A stretch of 64,000 bases of DNA from Archilochus colubris (GCA_023079485.1 CM041084.1:22348609-22412608), one strand, 5' to 3'; positions 1-13,110 are shown, counted from the first letter of the stretch. The notes: a model not told the origin generated them from the sequence alone. Numbers and translations are program-made.

Positions 1-2215
1 TTGAAAGTAATTTGCAGTAACTGAACAGTTATGAGTTAGACTAAGTATGTATTTTTTTTGTATTTTCAGAACAGAGGTCCTCTCAGTGGTGTGGAGAGAA
101 TTCTTAGTCATGCATTTTTTATGCACATTTAGACAAATGGGTTCAAAGGATGAGCTTTAACAAAGTGATGATATTCCACAAAATGCTATTTCAAAAGTTA
201 AAAATTTCAGTTACTGCTATGAAAAAAAGTTCTAGCATATTTAAACTTTGCAGGGAACATGGCATTCTTTTTTTCTGAAAGTTCTGTCTTTTGCATCAAT
301 TTTGACAAAGTTCTAATTGAGGTGCTCTAGTAGCTTTATTGCCAGCACTAATGATTTAATTCTTCCAGGAATAGAAATTACATAGATTCTTACAGCTGAA
401 TGATGTTTCATTTTGGTGTCATTAGTTAAGCTCAGAGAGGACCCCTATGTGAAACTAGCAGAACTCAAAAGTGTATTTAGCACCTTCTGATGAGGAGGGG
501 AACCCAAGAGATGGTTTCAAGAGGCTTCAGTGAACCCTTTCAAGAGGGTTCAGTGGGGATACAAGACTTTGGAGGAGATGTTCTACTGTGACTGGGTCCT
601 TATCTTGAAAACCTATGTGAACGTGGTTTATTTTATTGTTAAAGGTTGGAAGAATGCCATAGCTGTCTTCTGTGCTCAGTTTTTGTCTCTTGTGAAAAAA
701 TGCAATCCTTCTTTTCTTTTGCCAAAGAACATAGAACAACTTGGAAATACTCAGTGGGAATATATTAATTATGCTCTAAGTTTGCTTCTTAGCCTTCTTC
801 AGAATAACAAATGTAGATAATCAAATTGGGCAGAAGTTAGGCTGGACTTCATGAGTCACAACTTCACTGTTCTACCAGAGGACCATACAATTTGCACTTG
901 TTTTCTGTCAGTAACAGTATAAGCCAAGAGTAAGTTTCAAAAGAAAGAGGCTCTGAGGGAGTAAGCTGTAGGTGGAAACCACCAGTATTTATGCACCTCT
1001 GAAAAAACAATACATGCTCCCAGCAGAAGTAAAGCTCTTTTTCATGGAATTATTCCTTTGGTGCAAACTTTTGCAGACATTTAAGGCTCCTGATTGATTT
1101 ACCTGTAAGGAAGAAACTTTTGTGGCCACAAACATGAGAGACAAAGTAAGCTGTGTTAAGTGAAGGGAATGTGGCACCATGCACCATGTTTTGATTTTTC
1201 CCTTTTTAAAGAACACTAGTGAAGTTGGGTAAGGGCAGTGTTAGAGAAAAGTGAGGAATTTTCTTCTTTATTGTGTGTTGTTTAGTAGTGTTTTTAGGCA
1301 ATAGGATGGGAGTAGAGATACAGATTTTAATATGTGGTTCTTCACTTAGGGAAAGGGGTGATATCCGGTCATGCTTACTATTCACTGTGTGCCTTATTTT
1401 TCCTTGGTTTTCTCATTTAGTTATTCTTTATATGTATTTCAACCTTTCTCAACAATATATATTACGTGGAGTTGTGTGGAGCAAGTCCAGGCTGACTGAA
1501 ACCTCTTAATTCTTGATCAAACCATGGCCTTTAAATGCTTCTTACTGTGAATTGCTCTGCTTATAGGCTTGTTACTGAGGTGGTTCCAGTTTTGGAACTG
1601 GAATTAGTATTAAGTAGATAATGTGAAAAAAATAGCTGGGGACCAGACTATAACCAGAATTACGAATTTAATCTTTACTGGCTGTCAACAGGACTCTGGG
1701 CTGTAGTTCTGGATTTAACAATTCAAGGTCAAACCTGTAATTTTTTTGAAAGAGCCTCTGAGTTTTTGATGTTAGTAGAGCTGTATTCTTAATCTGTAAA
1801 GGATGTGTTGTTCTTAAACATTTTTTTTGTTTATGTATAAAGCTGCTGTCAGCATCAACCAAGCACAGCGGAATGACCTCTGTCTGAAAGTGTGGCGTAT
1901 CTTTATTTCTGTTTTCTGCCCAAGATTGGCACACAATCACGTTTTACCTCTTCCCCCACACTCCCCTTTTTTTTAAAGTATACTTTTTTAAGGGGTAAAC
2001 TGCCTATATTAGCTTTCATTTGTGTGGTATTGCCCCTTACATACTCCTATTGTGGAGTAGCTGCTATTTTGTAATAGCAGGATACAGTGCATCTTGAAAA
2101 CTGGTTCATGAAGCACTGTCCTGAGCACCACACTTCTTCAATAAAAGAGTTCAAAAGATAGTACTCATTATGCTAAAAAATGGCACCCTTAGGCTTTATC
2201 AAACTCGGGGATGCT
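1..2215. other. Intron sequence, no gene recognised
   Basis: AT-rich unique sequence. Open frames are under 100 codons and match nothing. Only the 1584-1603 hairpin stands out. Confidence 0.7.
1584..1603. repeat. Hairpin: 8 bp perfect arms, 4-base loop
   Basis: TTCCAGTT (1584-1591), loop TTGG, AACTGGAA (1596-1603). Short inverted repeat. Chance occurrence is plausible in a window of this size. Confidence 0.8.
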
Positions 2216-2640
2216 TTAAAACTGGGCAATAATTAATTGTGCACTAAACCAGAATTATTATTAATTTATGTTTTTAAGAGAAGGGACTAAGTTGTGTTCG
2301 CTCTTGCTGTAGAATTTTGGAAAAGAAAAATAGTCATTAATAAACAACATCTCTGCAATTAATTAATGAGCCCCTGGAGAGAGTTTGTTCCCAAACCAGC
2401 TAATTGCTGTGTAAAATACTAAAAAATTAATCCCAAAACACATCATGAGAAATCATCTGTGAGTTAGTGAATTGTGGCAATTGAAAGAGAATATTATTGT
2501 TTTTTGTCTTAATGGATTAAGTTAACATCCAAGACAAATGATAACATCCAAAAGAAAACTCCAGTTGAGGTGCATTTTGGCATTTTTAATAATGAGCTGT
2601 GTGCTGTGCCACAAAAAATATCATAAAGCTCTCACTAGAA
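2216..2640. promoter_or_regulatory. Candidate conserved block dense in TAATTA-type homeodomain words
   Basis: Seen: several TAATTA/ATTAAT/TTAATTAAT words in about 250 bases (for example ataattaatt, attattattaat, caattaattaatg, aaaaattaatcc), with balanced, non-repetitive sequence between them. Inferred: this is the look of many vertebrate non-coding enhancers, but AT-rich intron can produce such words by chance. No alignment was possible, so this is a weak call. Confidence 0.25.
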
Positions 2641-5600
2641 TTAGTGTGAACTGTAAAGCTATTGTCTGCTCTGGACAGATTTGAAAAAAAACCTTGATTA
2701 TTGATTTATTTATTTATTTTTCTTAATTACTGAAGAAGATCTAGGCAGGGCCTAAGTATTAGAGCCCTCAGATTCATCATTCCCTACCTTTGCTGTTACT
2801 GCTCTTTAAATTCCTACTGTGTCTGTTGTCTTTCTCCCTTTTCAGATAGATTTCTGCATCTCTTGAATTTGATAAAAAAATACATTTCAGAAAGGTATAC
2901 CAGGTAAACCTGGAATAGGATCAGCAGTTTAATTACCTTTGAAGAAACAGGTCACAGTTTATTTCTTGGTGGTGGATTCATGTTAGTGGTAAGTGAAGTA
3001 GACTTTAGTATTTTATTCCTAAATTCTTTGTTTTGCAAAGCAACAAATGCTCTCTGCTTGTGCATCAGGATCCTCACTGGTTCTCACTGGCTTCCAGGAA
3101 AATACAGGAACATGTAAAAAAATTTGAGTGCTTGTAGAATCAAAGCTTTGATTCGTAAAATAATAATAAGAAAAACAAGCACAAGCTGGTAATTTTCTTG
3201 TTGAAAACAATGATTATTACTCAGGTAAATGTTAGCAGCACTGATTGGTTGTTGACAATAGGTGTAGAAGTGATTCACATGACAATGTATGAATCATGTC
3301 ATAAATGGTTTTGTCCCTTGCAGCTGCAGCAGGCATACAAGGTAGACTCTCAGGTTTCTTTCCTTATAATGTGTCTCTGTAATGTGGGTTCAGCCTAACT
3401 GATTCACTGTTTCTTTTATACTATTTAAGTGAAGCTTTCATTTCTGTATAGGTACCTTCCCACATAACTTTGCTTCTCTGCTCCTAAATCCTGTTATTTT
3501 ACAGTTTATTATGAACAGATAAACTCTTCTTTAGGATTCTTCTCAGAAAATGAGTTTTCTAACTTACTCTGAATAAGTCTTGACTACATATAATATTTTA
3601 GAAATGGCTGATTCCAACTAAGTGTATGTTTGAGAAGTAGTGAAGGACCTCAGAAATTATTCATTGGCTTTCAATCTTTAAAAGTAATGAGTTAGAAACA
3701 CCAAAAAATCTGTGTTCAAATATAAGTGAAAATTTGGTATTCTAAACCCTTTCAAATCAGTTTTATTTAAAAATGAATGCAAGTACAGCATAAATCATTG
3801 CTGTCTCTAATATGATATTCAAACTACAGGTATCCATGTTAGGCAGGCTGAGTCTTTACTTGTGCATTTAATTCTGTCTTTAGCTGTTACGTGTATTGTA
3901 TATAAGCTTTGCCATCTTTACTTGATATTAATAACTTTCCTCACATTTCCCAGAGGGATTTGGGAGGTGATGCTAGCAGCTGTGTTTCTGGTGTATTCTC
4001 TGCTTTTGTAGGCAGCAGACATGCTGCTCTGCTCCTCTGATTTTAGCTTGAGGCTTCAAAAGGATTGGGGAGGTGGCAGTAGAAGGAGTGAAGGATGTTT
4101 CTTCCTTTGCATACCTGTACAGAAGTAGTAACCATATTCTTTGTTAATCTTTGTTAGTCTGCTGAGGTGCCTTCTGGTGCCCCTCTTGCAAATGCTTTGC
4201 TAGAACTGGAGAACCCAATTAGGGCAGTCTTAGGGATATGGAACACCTGAGCTGTAAGGAGAAATCTGATAGACTAGGATGGATAAGCTTGAAAAAGTCC
4301 ATGGAAGGGAATATGACAGATGAGCAAAGCTATGAATGATGTGGATGAGGTGAGTAAAAAAATATTAATCAGATGGAGGGATTTTTTTTTTTTTTTGTGG
4401 AGATATTGATTGACTTGATCTTATTCCCTTGTGTTTCTCTCTGTGTCTTCCTGCAGTAAAGGTGGTGCAGGGCTGGTTCTGAAGGTAAAAGCCTTCACAG
4501 GACTTGGGGAGAGGGTGATTTTTTTCTGGGAGTTGGGAGAGTGAAGTAACAGAGCAGATGTTGGAGGAGGAGACAAATGAAAACCATCTGGAGGTGACTC
4601 TCACTGGAAGGGCATGTGCACTCTCAACAGAAACCACAGAGTTTATCTATTGAGTGACAGTGAAAGTGTACCAGGCCAAGTGGTTTCATCCAATATTGGC
4701 ATTCTTCTGTTTGGGCTTTATTGCTCAGAGCCTGGGACACATAAAAATTGTGACAGCATGAAAACATTTCTTAGGGATAATATTGTTAAACAATACTACT
4801 TCTGCTGGATAAACTCCAAACGTCATAGCTTTGTATTGGTTCATCTTTTGCAGTTCATGATTTAACTGACTCAAATGCCTGGCATAAATTAAGAGAAGAA
4901 AAAAATTTTTTTTTTCTGGAATGAGTAGTCTCTGAGAAGTGCACCTAATCTCTTGAGCTGCTGGCAAATCCAGTGTAGAACAGCCTGGAGCCAAGAAAGA
5001 AGAATAAAGTGAACAGTGGAGAAAAGCTGGAGTACAGTGAAGACATCTGGGTGTTTTCAAGGGGGAGGGGAAGATGACATTACTTACAGGATTCAAAACG
5101 TGACTTCGTTCTCTGGAAATTTTACAAACTTCACAAAAATGCTAATTAAAAGCAAGTGTTTTGTGATGTTGTCTTTCTGCCTTCTTAATAATGCTTAAAT
5201 ATGTTAAAATAACTTATATCTTTTTTTCTCTGGCTCCTATTAACATTTAGAATCTATTTCCATTCCTAGTTGGAATAGCTTCACCTTACAACTTCAGTTT
5301 CCTGTTCAGTGTTTTCAAATGGGACCAAAGGGACTTGTTGCTTTAATTTGTTTGTATTCTGTTTCCTTCAAGCTTGGATATCTCTCTGGGCATTTTTTCA
5401 TGTGTTATGTGTCCATCTGCTTTTTTTTGCTTGACACCAGGGAAGAGCTGTGAGTAATGGCTCCTTTCTGTAGAAGGGTAGTAAGTTACTCTTTGAGCTG
5501 AGAAATAAATGTTTTATCTATCCTTCAAAGTATAGAGATTTTGGGTGCTTCTCATGGAATCAAAAACCTCCTCTATCCCTTTTTTAAAGAATATCCAGCC

Positions 5601-6304
5601 CACCATGGCAAGGCTGATAGTGTTTCAGCATGTGTATCTCACATCCCAGCTGAGTTTTGTGATCACCAGATAGTAATCTCTTACAGAGATGAGGAGAAAG
5701 ATCTAGCTCCAATTTTGGTTCTGAAAAATCCATTCCTATTGGCAACTTTCCTAAAACCATTATGCTTCTGCAATAACTTGGAAAAATTTGTCCAGCCTGA
5801 TTTTCTGTATTTAACTATTTCTTTACCTGAAACATAGTAGTCCTTTATATTTAATAAAGATTCAGTAAAATTTATTTACCTCTTTCATACTGTTGTGCTT
5901 ATCATCTGTATTTCAAGGTCATTTGTGTACAGGAGTTGAATTATATTGCTTGTAGCTCTCGTAGTAATATACCACAAGCTATTGTATATATCCATTTCTT
6001 TCTTGTACTATATATGTCTAATTTTGTGGAATCACTTTAATTTCCTCCTCTCTTAATATTGTTTCTTATGCTTCAGAGTACTGCTTGTCTCAAATTAGCA
6101 TTTGTTTTCCCCAAATGGGAATATTAGTTTTTATTTTCACTCTGTAGTGTTAGAGTTTTTGCAGCACTGGTGTTGTTTGCACTGCTCTTGTGAAGGGACT
6201 GGCAGCTTTGCCATTAATGTCAGCATTTGCATGAGTTCATAAGCATGCAATAAACCAGCTGTGAGTAGGAAAGCAGCACACAAAAATTTCATCTGAAAGG
6301 GAGT
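2641..6304. other. Intron sequence, no gene recognised
   Basis: Unique AT-rich sequence with a short T run (4381-4397). The longest frame (123 codons, minus, 4725-5096) has no domain or splice context. Nothing else seen. Confidence 0.7.
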
Positions 6305-6361
6305 AATAGAATAATTTAGGTTGGAAGAGACCTCAGTAGATAATTTTGTGTAGTCTCTTGA
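6305..6361 (-). mobile_element. Short CR1 3' scrap
   Basis: The run agaataatttaggttggaag followed by agacctcagtagata matches the conserved last ~50 bases of CR1 elements (rev-comp). Similarity then stops, and the following sequence is not recognisable. It is a tiny, decayed copy, antisense to CDK14. Confidence 0.6.
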
Positions 6362-7018
6362 CTGAATAATTTAGAAAAAATCCTGTAGAAAATATTTAGA
6401 AAACAAGGAGGGCTGGAGGGGTTGTAGTTCTACTCTGAATTTAAAGGAATATAGAAGCCCAAAATACAGGCAAAGATTCACTTTTATGCACCTTTTTCCT
6501 CTTCCCTAAAATAACAAAGTAGGTAGGGAAAGAGTAACAGGCATTTCTGTTGGCCTGCAACCTCTTCCCACACACACACAAAAATTGGCATTTACCATTG
6601 TTGCCTGTATTTACATAACACTGCAGCAGAATTACAGTTACCGCGCCATTTGGAAGAAGGACTAAACTTCCTGTTTTTTCTGTGGTTCCCTTCCCTTTTT
6701 AATTAGTAAAATTTATTTTAAGTACTTGCAGCACTTCCTAAAGGTGTTCTGTGTAACAGCTTTCATTCTCAGAGATAGTTTTTCTGTAAATAGGTGGTTA
6801 AGCCTAAGAGATGGAGATTCTCAGGGTACTTGCCTGTACAGAATCTATTTTCATTCTCGATTACAAACAATACCACCCAGTTGAGGCAAAGACAATCACT
6901 GAGCAGCTCCCACAGGTAGAGTGATGCCCAGGCAGTCACTGGGCAGCAGCTATGTTGGAAAGGTCAAACACCCAGTTCTTGTTGCTCATCATGATATTGT
7001 GTCCAAGATTATTCCTTT
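6362..7018. other. Intron sequence between CR1 copies
   Basis: Unique sequence apart from a short CA run near 6570. No coding recognised. Confidence 0.65.
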
Positions 7019-7530
7019 CATAGAATCATAGAATTGGCTGGGTTGGAAGGGACCTCAAAGATCATCAAGTCCAACCCTTGAATCACTACCGCTGTGGTTA
7101 CCAGGCCATGGCACTGAGTGCCACATCCAGTCTCTTTTTAAATATCTCCAGGGACAGAGAATCCACTACTTCCCAGGGCAGCCCATTCCAATATCTGATC
7201 ATCCTCTCTGTAAAGAAATTCTTTCTAATATCCAACCTAAACCTCCCCTGGCACAACTTGGGACCGTGCCCTCTTGTCTTGCTGAGAGTTGCCTGGGAGA
7301 AGAGACCAACCCCCACCTGTCTACAACCTCCTTTCAGGTAGTTGTAGAGAGTGATGAGGTCTCCTCTGAGCCTCCTCTTCTCCAGGCTGAACAGCTGCAG
7401 TTCCCTCGGCCTCACTTCATAAGACTTGTGCTGGAGTCCCTTCACCAGCCTAGTTGCCCTCCTTTGGACCTTCTCCAGGACCTCAATATCCTTCCTGAAC
7501 TAAAGGGCCCAGAACTGGACACAGTAGTCA
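7019..7530 (-). mobile_element. CR1 LINE 3' fragment (same subfamily as the 39 kb copy)
   Basis: Two tail units (rev-comp of ATTCTATG) at 7019-7034 mark the 3' end. Going upstream on the minus strand, a 115-codon frame (7098-7445) matches the last 115 residues of the 39.4 kb CR1 ORF at about 98 positions by eye, and ends at the equivalent TAA. Similarity to the other copy fades near 7530, where an unrelated LTR-like repeat begins, so it is a heavily 5'-truncated insertion of about 0.5 kb. It lies antisense to CDK14. Confidence 0.92.
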
Positions 7531-7535
7531 AGTAC

Positions 7536-7740
7536 TTTGGTCAGTTGTCCTGGCTCTGCCCCCTCCGAGATCTTGCCCACCTTCAGCCTGTTCATCGTGA
7601 GAAGCAGAGAAGGTGTTGAGGCCATGCAAGCAGTGTTGAGCAGCAGCTAAAACAGTGGTGTTCCCAACACTGTTTGGTCAAAAATGCAAACATTGGTGCT
7701 GTATGGGCTGCTATGGAGGATATTAACTCCCGCCAGGGGC
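7536..7740 (+). mobile_element. Avian LTR-like remnant (endogenous retrovirus LTR fragment)
   Basis: This stretch (Gly/Pro-rich start ctggctctgccccctcc, then gagaagcagagaaggtgttg, gtgttcccaacactgttt and gctgctatggaggatattaac) resembles, from memory, a dispersed repeat common in bird genomes that belongs to endogenous-retrovirus LTRs. No gag, pol or env coding is present, and no paired LTR is seen, so it is a solitary, damaged fragment. The family name cannot be assigned from sequence alone. It abuts the truncated 5' side of the 7.0 kb CR1, which may have inserted at its edge. Confidence 0.45.
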
Positions 7741-9831
7741 AGCAAGCATTACCTTGTTTGTCCAGCTTAACTTGCTACAAACTGCAGCAATTAAATGTTT
7801 CAGAAAAGCACTAGCCTTAACTCTACAGGGCTCTGGAGGCTGGAGCTCCTACTCTGACGGCGCTAAGGTTTCCTAGAGCGCACCATGTTTCCCAGAAGAG
7901 CTGGGTTTTAAGAAGGAAATGTTTTCTGTTGTTAACGTCAAGTGAATAACGATATCAAATGATGTTACCTGTCTGTTGGCACCTGAAAACTTCTTCTAAC
8001 AACTGCTGTTTCTTAATATATTCTGTATTAAATTTAAAAGGAAAAGGGTATAACTTCTAATGTTATGATGGATGTTGTGTGTATGAATTTTCATATCCTG
8101 ATGACACTTGTATAGTGATTTTCGTGATGTGACTTGGACATCATCTTTATGTAACTCTTTTTGTTTGCACGAGTGCTATGTGGTAAATAAATCTTCATGA
8201 GATTTCCTTTATGGGAGAGGTCAGTTTGGAGGAAAGGTCTCAGGACACTGAAAACATGGGAAATTCCCTCTACTTTGTCTAGCAAAGCCACATTGTCCAG
8301 GACCTCTGTAGTTGTTTACAGATCAAAAGAGAAACAGTTGACCTATTCATGCCGTTTGGTATAATGGTATCTCATGGCTCTGCTTTCATATCTGCCTGTT
8401 TTCCCAGTAGGTTTTAATGTGCTGAATGACTTTCATTCAAGAGAGAATAATTAGAGAGCACGGAGTCTTGCACACAGCCGTCCATGTGGAGACTGTGGTA
8501 AAAGGGGAAAAGAAAGTATATTGTATAGAAACATCTGTCAGAGGCACAGAAGGGAAAAAGAGGGATGGCTGGAAGTGAATACACTCCATCTTTTATCAGT
8601 ATAAGTTTTGGGAAGAGAAAGGGGAAGGCCACAGATGTGTTCAGATACCTGTTGACGGATTGTTACAAACTAGGTTTAGTGGTTAGTGATGGTCAAATTA
8701 GCAAACAACTTGAAGAGTCAGTTGGAGAGATGGACTGCCTCCACTTCAGGCAATGAACTGAATACAAGAAGATGAAGTAATTTAAATGGAACCTAGATTT
8801 GATCTAGGCTACTGTAATATGTGTTTCCTAAAAATAAGCCTTTTGGATGAAGTGAACCAGAATTTTATTACCCCCAAGGTAAATAGTGGGAAAAGGAGAG
8901 GAAGTTATGAATGATTCTGTGAGAGCACAGATGAAAAAATATCTTGAAAAGCAATTAAGTAATTCAGAAATGTCATTTGATCTAGGAACGAGGTTTTTGA
9001 CATGAAGCTCTGCATGTGGCATAACAACGCGGATGAATGATTTCTGGAACTGTTTTAACTTTGGGATTCTTGTTTGAGAGCTGTAACTGACATGAGACAA
9101 ATTTCTGTTTGGTTCACTAGGAAGAAGAGCAGAAATTCTTTTGTCTTTATATAGCATCTCATTTCACATGCATTTCAACATTTAATGTTCAAACAATAGT
9201 GAAGTAAAAACTAGCTCCCATTAATTAATGAGAAAGAAGTGTTGACTGTATTTGAAGGACCTTTGCCCAGAAGGGAATTTAAGCAAATTCTAAAGTAGGC
9301 ATGAACAATTAGAAATGTAAAAGCTGCACAGAAGCCATTGTAGCAGGGCTGTTTTTGTAGGTTTGTTGGTGTCTTTATTCAATAATGCATAGATAGTACA
9401 GGTGCGAACAGGCATTTGAATGAGTTTATGTTGGGGTGTGTAAGGATACCCAGAATAAAAAAAAGACATCTTGGCTCTTAGAAGTCAAATTTGAAACAAT
9501 GTGAAGCTTCTAATAGGGCAGAAAAGACTGACTTCCCTTTCAGGATCAAAGCAGTTGAAAAGGGCACATGTGTTGGTGGTTCCCAGGTAATTTCAGTGTC
9601 CAGTATTACAGAAATAGGCCTTCATAGAAGATCTAGAAAAGTTTATCAGCTTTCAAAATGTGATGTAAGAAAGAAATTAACTAACTTATTGTAGGTAATT
9701 TAATATATGAATGAGTCTATAACTGACATAGACAATATGACTGATCAGCAGTTCTGTGTTTTCTGAGCAGATAATTTTTCAATATAAATGGAAAGTGCTT
9801 TTATTGGTTTTCTGAGGTGAGATTCAGGCAT
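7741..9831. other. Intron sequence, no gene recognised
   Basis: Unique sequence. A minus frame of 109 codons at 8828-9157 matches nothing known. Confidence 0.65.
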
Positions 9832-9916
9832 CTCAATATATCAATATATATCAATAGTGTCATATATCAATATGTTGATATATATATATGTATATATCAA
9901 TATATCAATAGTGTCA
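9832..9916. repeat. AT-rich microsatellite with nested direct and inverted repeats
   Basis: Imperfect array of tcaatata/tatatc units. A 16-mer (tatatcaatagtgtca) occurs twice, at 9847-9862 and 9901-9916, 54 bases apart. Between them atatatcaa (9862-9870) pairs with ttgatatat (9875-9883) around a 4-base loop, followed by a (TA)n tract. Confidence 0.9.
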
Positions 9917-12900
9917 CTACATCACTTCACCAGTCTCATTTCTTACCAGTTGTGGTCCCGAGAGCTTGTGTCTGGTAGATCTGGTGAGGAAAGGTTTCTG
10001 AATTTTTTAGCAAGGGTCCTGAATTTTCTGAAATTTGGGTTTCTGAACTCTACCTTGCTTGAAGTGTTTCATGCAGAAGGATATAATTTTATGTTTTGTT
10101 TCCACCAGTAGCTTTTGTATGCTAGGAAGAAGAAACAGAAAGAAAAGGAACTAAATAGTTATAAAATGGAGATTTTACAAGTGATACTTAAAATTCTTCT
10201 GTTTCTTTTCCTTTGGGTTTTAGATAGCAGTCTCACAGATAAACACTTCTGCTTTAATGTTTTTTTGTGAATGTGCTACCAAGTTTTTTCTGGTTGGTTT
10301 AAGGTTGATTGCTTTTTCCAAATTCTCATAGTTCCTCAAAAGCAGGAATTTTCTTATACGACACTTCTCATGTATGAATGTTTCCTTTGTGTTTTGTTTT
10401 GTTGCTGCTCTTCAATCAAAGGATACAAGTGATTTTGTGAATGTTCATATTTCAAAAATACCAGATCCAAAGCTTTCTGTTAAGCTTTCTGTTTTGTGGA
10501 GGGTATGACAATGAAACGTATGCATGGCCTGCTTGTTCTCCCTCTTTCTTTCCATTTAAAATGTGGATACAGACTGGGCTACTTTTATGTCACTAGAAAG
10601 TCCACAGAATATACTGGTTATGTATTTTTGAGGGCAGTAAGGGTGGGACAGAGCCTTGCTGAGTGGAAATAGAAGTCCCAGGATGTTTGTTTCTTTTTCT
10701 TTCTTCCTCTGACTCCTTTTCTGGGGAATGTCAGCCATCTGAAGAGAACTCTGCATGTTCAGAAAGTAAAACATTTGCTGAAGTAGTTCTGCAATCTGTA
10801 CAAATAAACTCTATTTGGCAGAAGGATGCTGGAGAAAATGTGTGACTGGGATACTTACTACTTACAGTTTTGTAGTATTAGCAAGACCCCTTTAGGATAT
10901 AGGAATGCTTTGTTTTTCTATGTAAAGACTCTTGCTTTTCTAAGTAGTAACGCATGGGAAAGAGAATGAGTAAGGTACTATCACTTTTTTTCTTCCATTA
11001 GTGAGCAATACTTAGAAGCATTAAGCAGATTCTCTTGTAGATGCACTCAGCATCTTGGGAGACAAATGGGAAAAAGTTGGCTTTCTGCGCAGAAGGTGGA
11101 CAGGAGAGTGAGAGGAATGAAAAAAAAAGTGTCTAATTTGGCAGTGCTGCCAGAGTAAGAGAGTCACTGGGGAGTGATGGAGAATATGGGAATAATTTTG
11201 GAAGCTGAGGTACTTGTTGGGAATGTGCAGAGAGGTTTTTAATAGTCTATCTTTTTGGGTTTTCCCTTTCTGTATTGTGTCGTATCATTCATGGAGAAGT
11301 CTGGGAGGAAAAATATGCTCCAACCTTTTGTGGTTTACATGTGAATGGGGCAGCTGGTGGGAGTAGTGCCAGAGGTTGCTGTTCTGCTGTCCAAAGCAAT
11401 TGCCTCTGAATTGCTTTCAAAGATGGAGCAAAATGGAGCTGGTATTGCTTTATGAAAAGAAGTTGCTCTGAAAAAAGGTGTTGTTGTGATTCTGTTGTTG
11501 TGACTCTCACAAGCAAATACGTTATGAAATCAGTGCCTTCTTTTGAAGACAAAATTATCGAGACTGTTTATAAGGGAGGTAGAATCAAAACTGGTATCTT
11601 TCCTAACAAAACAATAGTTCATGAGCCACAATCTTGGTACATGTGAGTTGTTCTGAAGGGTGTCCATGTCTGTGGTGTGGGCTGTAGATTGTGGGGTTGT
11701 TTGTCCCCTTTTCCTCAGCTCCAGATCAAGGTATGAAATTATCTGCTGCTCATCCCAATTCAGAGCATAATGCACTCAGGAAGCACTGAGATGCACACTG
11801 TTTTTTGGCAAGGCCATTTCTTGTCTCTATCAGTTATTGCTAGGAAAAGTAGTTTATTTTGATGCTAGATTTCCAGTCCCATGATCCCTGAGCTGTCTGC
11901 ACTTGATAAGCTTACTAATTGGTGCAGAAAAATGGTGCTGAGACCCTTGCCGCATGGCGCCGTGAGCATCATCAGAAGTGGAGGTGAATCCAGTCCATAA
12001 TCCTAAACAAACCACTCATTTCTGGATCTGTGTCAACCCAGAGCAGCTGCTGGTTTTGAACTTGGGAACATTTAGAATCGATTGATTAACTACTGAAATG
12101 GTGTCAGCAGAAGGTTTGGGATATTTATGAAGCACCTGAGAGGAACACATTACAGATGTGCACAGCTGCAAACTGGTGTCCTAAGCAGGGTTGAGATGAA
12201 TGGGATATATTCCAAATAAGACTAAGTGTAGCCTCCCCTTTCTAATAACTGTACAGATGAGTCATATTCATAGGTATTTGATGAACTTTTGGTTAGAGTT
12301 GAAAGATATAAGACCTTCTAAGATAACTATTTGGCATGATCTTAGTGTCAATGGGGTAGTGTTCATGCACATGCATACCTTTGTATCCTTACTTTATATG
12401 CATCTATTGCAGTGTTGCCTATTGCATCATCTTCAGGAGAATGTGACCAATTGCAAGTGCAGATAATTATTTGTTCTTGTATTTCACTGCCACAATATTT
12501 GTACAGTGTTAGAAGGTACTTTCTGCCAGTGAGAAGCCTGTAATAGCAGCCAGCTAAATAAATTACTTTGTTGGCTGAAAAGGCAGAACAGAAGTCCTGC
12601 CTTCAAACCTGGGCAACAAATGCTCCCTACATGCCAAATGCATGTTGTTTGTGCTTTCCTTCTCAGATGTGGTAATTTAAAATTTAATCATGTGAAGGAT
12701 TGTATTTATTTTACTCATGTGTTACTAATCTGTGTAATTTAACAGCAAGTAGGGACATAAACTTCATTAAGATCCAGATGATAAAAATAAATTTGGCTGA
12801 GGTCCTTCCTCTCATTCTAATAATACTGAAAGCAAGAAGTGGCACTGGGAAACAAAAAGCTGCCATGACAAAAGATGTTATTTTTTGCTGATTACTGCCT

Positions 12901-13049
12901 TATAACTTGGGGTGATGGTGCAGGTTAGAAATGTCTTCCATTTCTGCAGTTTGTATCCCTCAGTGCTTGTCTATGATGTACTTAGCTTGTTTTATTTAGT
13001 TGGTTTGTTTGTACTGGCACTTAGGATAAAAATGAGTCCTTAGGATGGC
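9917..13049. other. Intron sequence, no gene recognised
   Basis: Unique sequence with a small direct repeat (aagctttctgtt twice near 10470-10492). No coding or repeat body recognised. Confidence 0.65.
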
Positions 13050-13110
13050 CACGTGCCTTTTGCCTGCACGTGTGGGAGTGGAGGAGCCCACTGGGGCTGG
13101 GGTGGGTGGG
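13050..13110 (+). promoter_or_regulatory. Two CACGTG E-boxes followed by a G-quadruplex motif
   Basis: CACGTG occurs at 13050-13055 and 13067-13072, 17 bases apart. Then at 13093-13110 four G-runs (GGGG, GGGG, GGG, GGG) are separated by loops of 2, 1 and 1 bases, which fits the canonical intramolecular G-quadruplex rule. The G-rich strand is the CDK14 non-template strand, so the motif would also be in the pre-mRNA. The surrounding ~110 bases are GC-rich compared with the AT-rich intron. Regulatory function is only inferred. No TATA box or open frame follows. Confidence 0.4.

Noticed and set aside
4725..5096. 123-codon minus frame
   Set aside because: No domain, signal or splice context. Length is within chance for 64 kb of AT-rich sequence.
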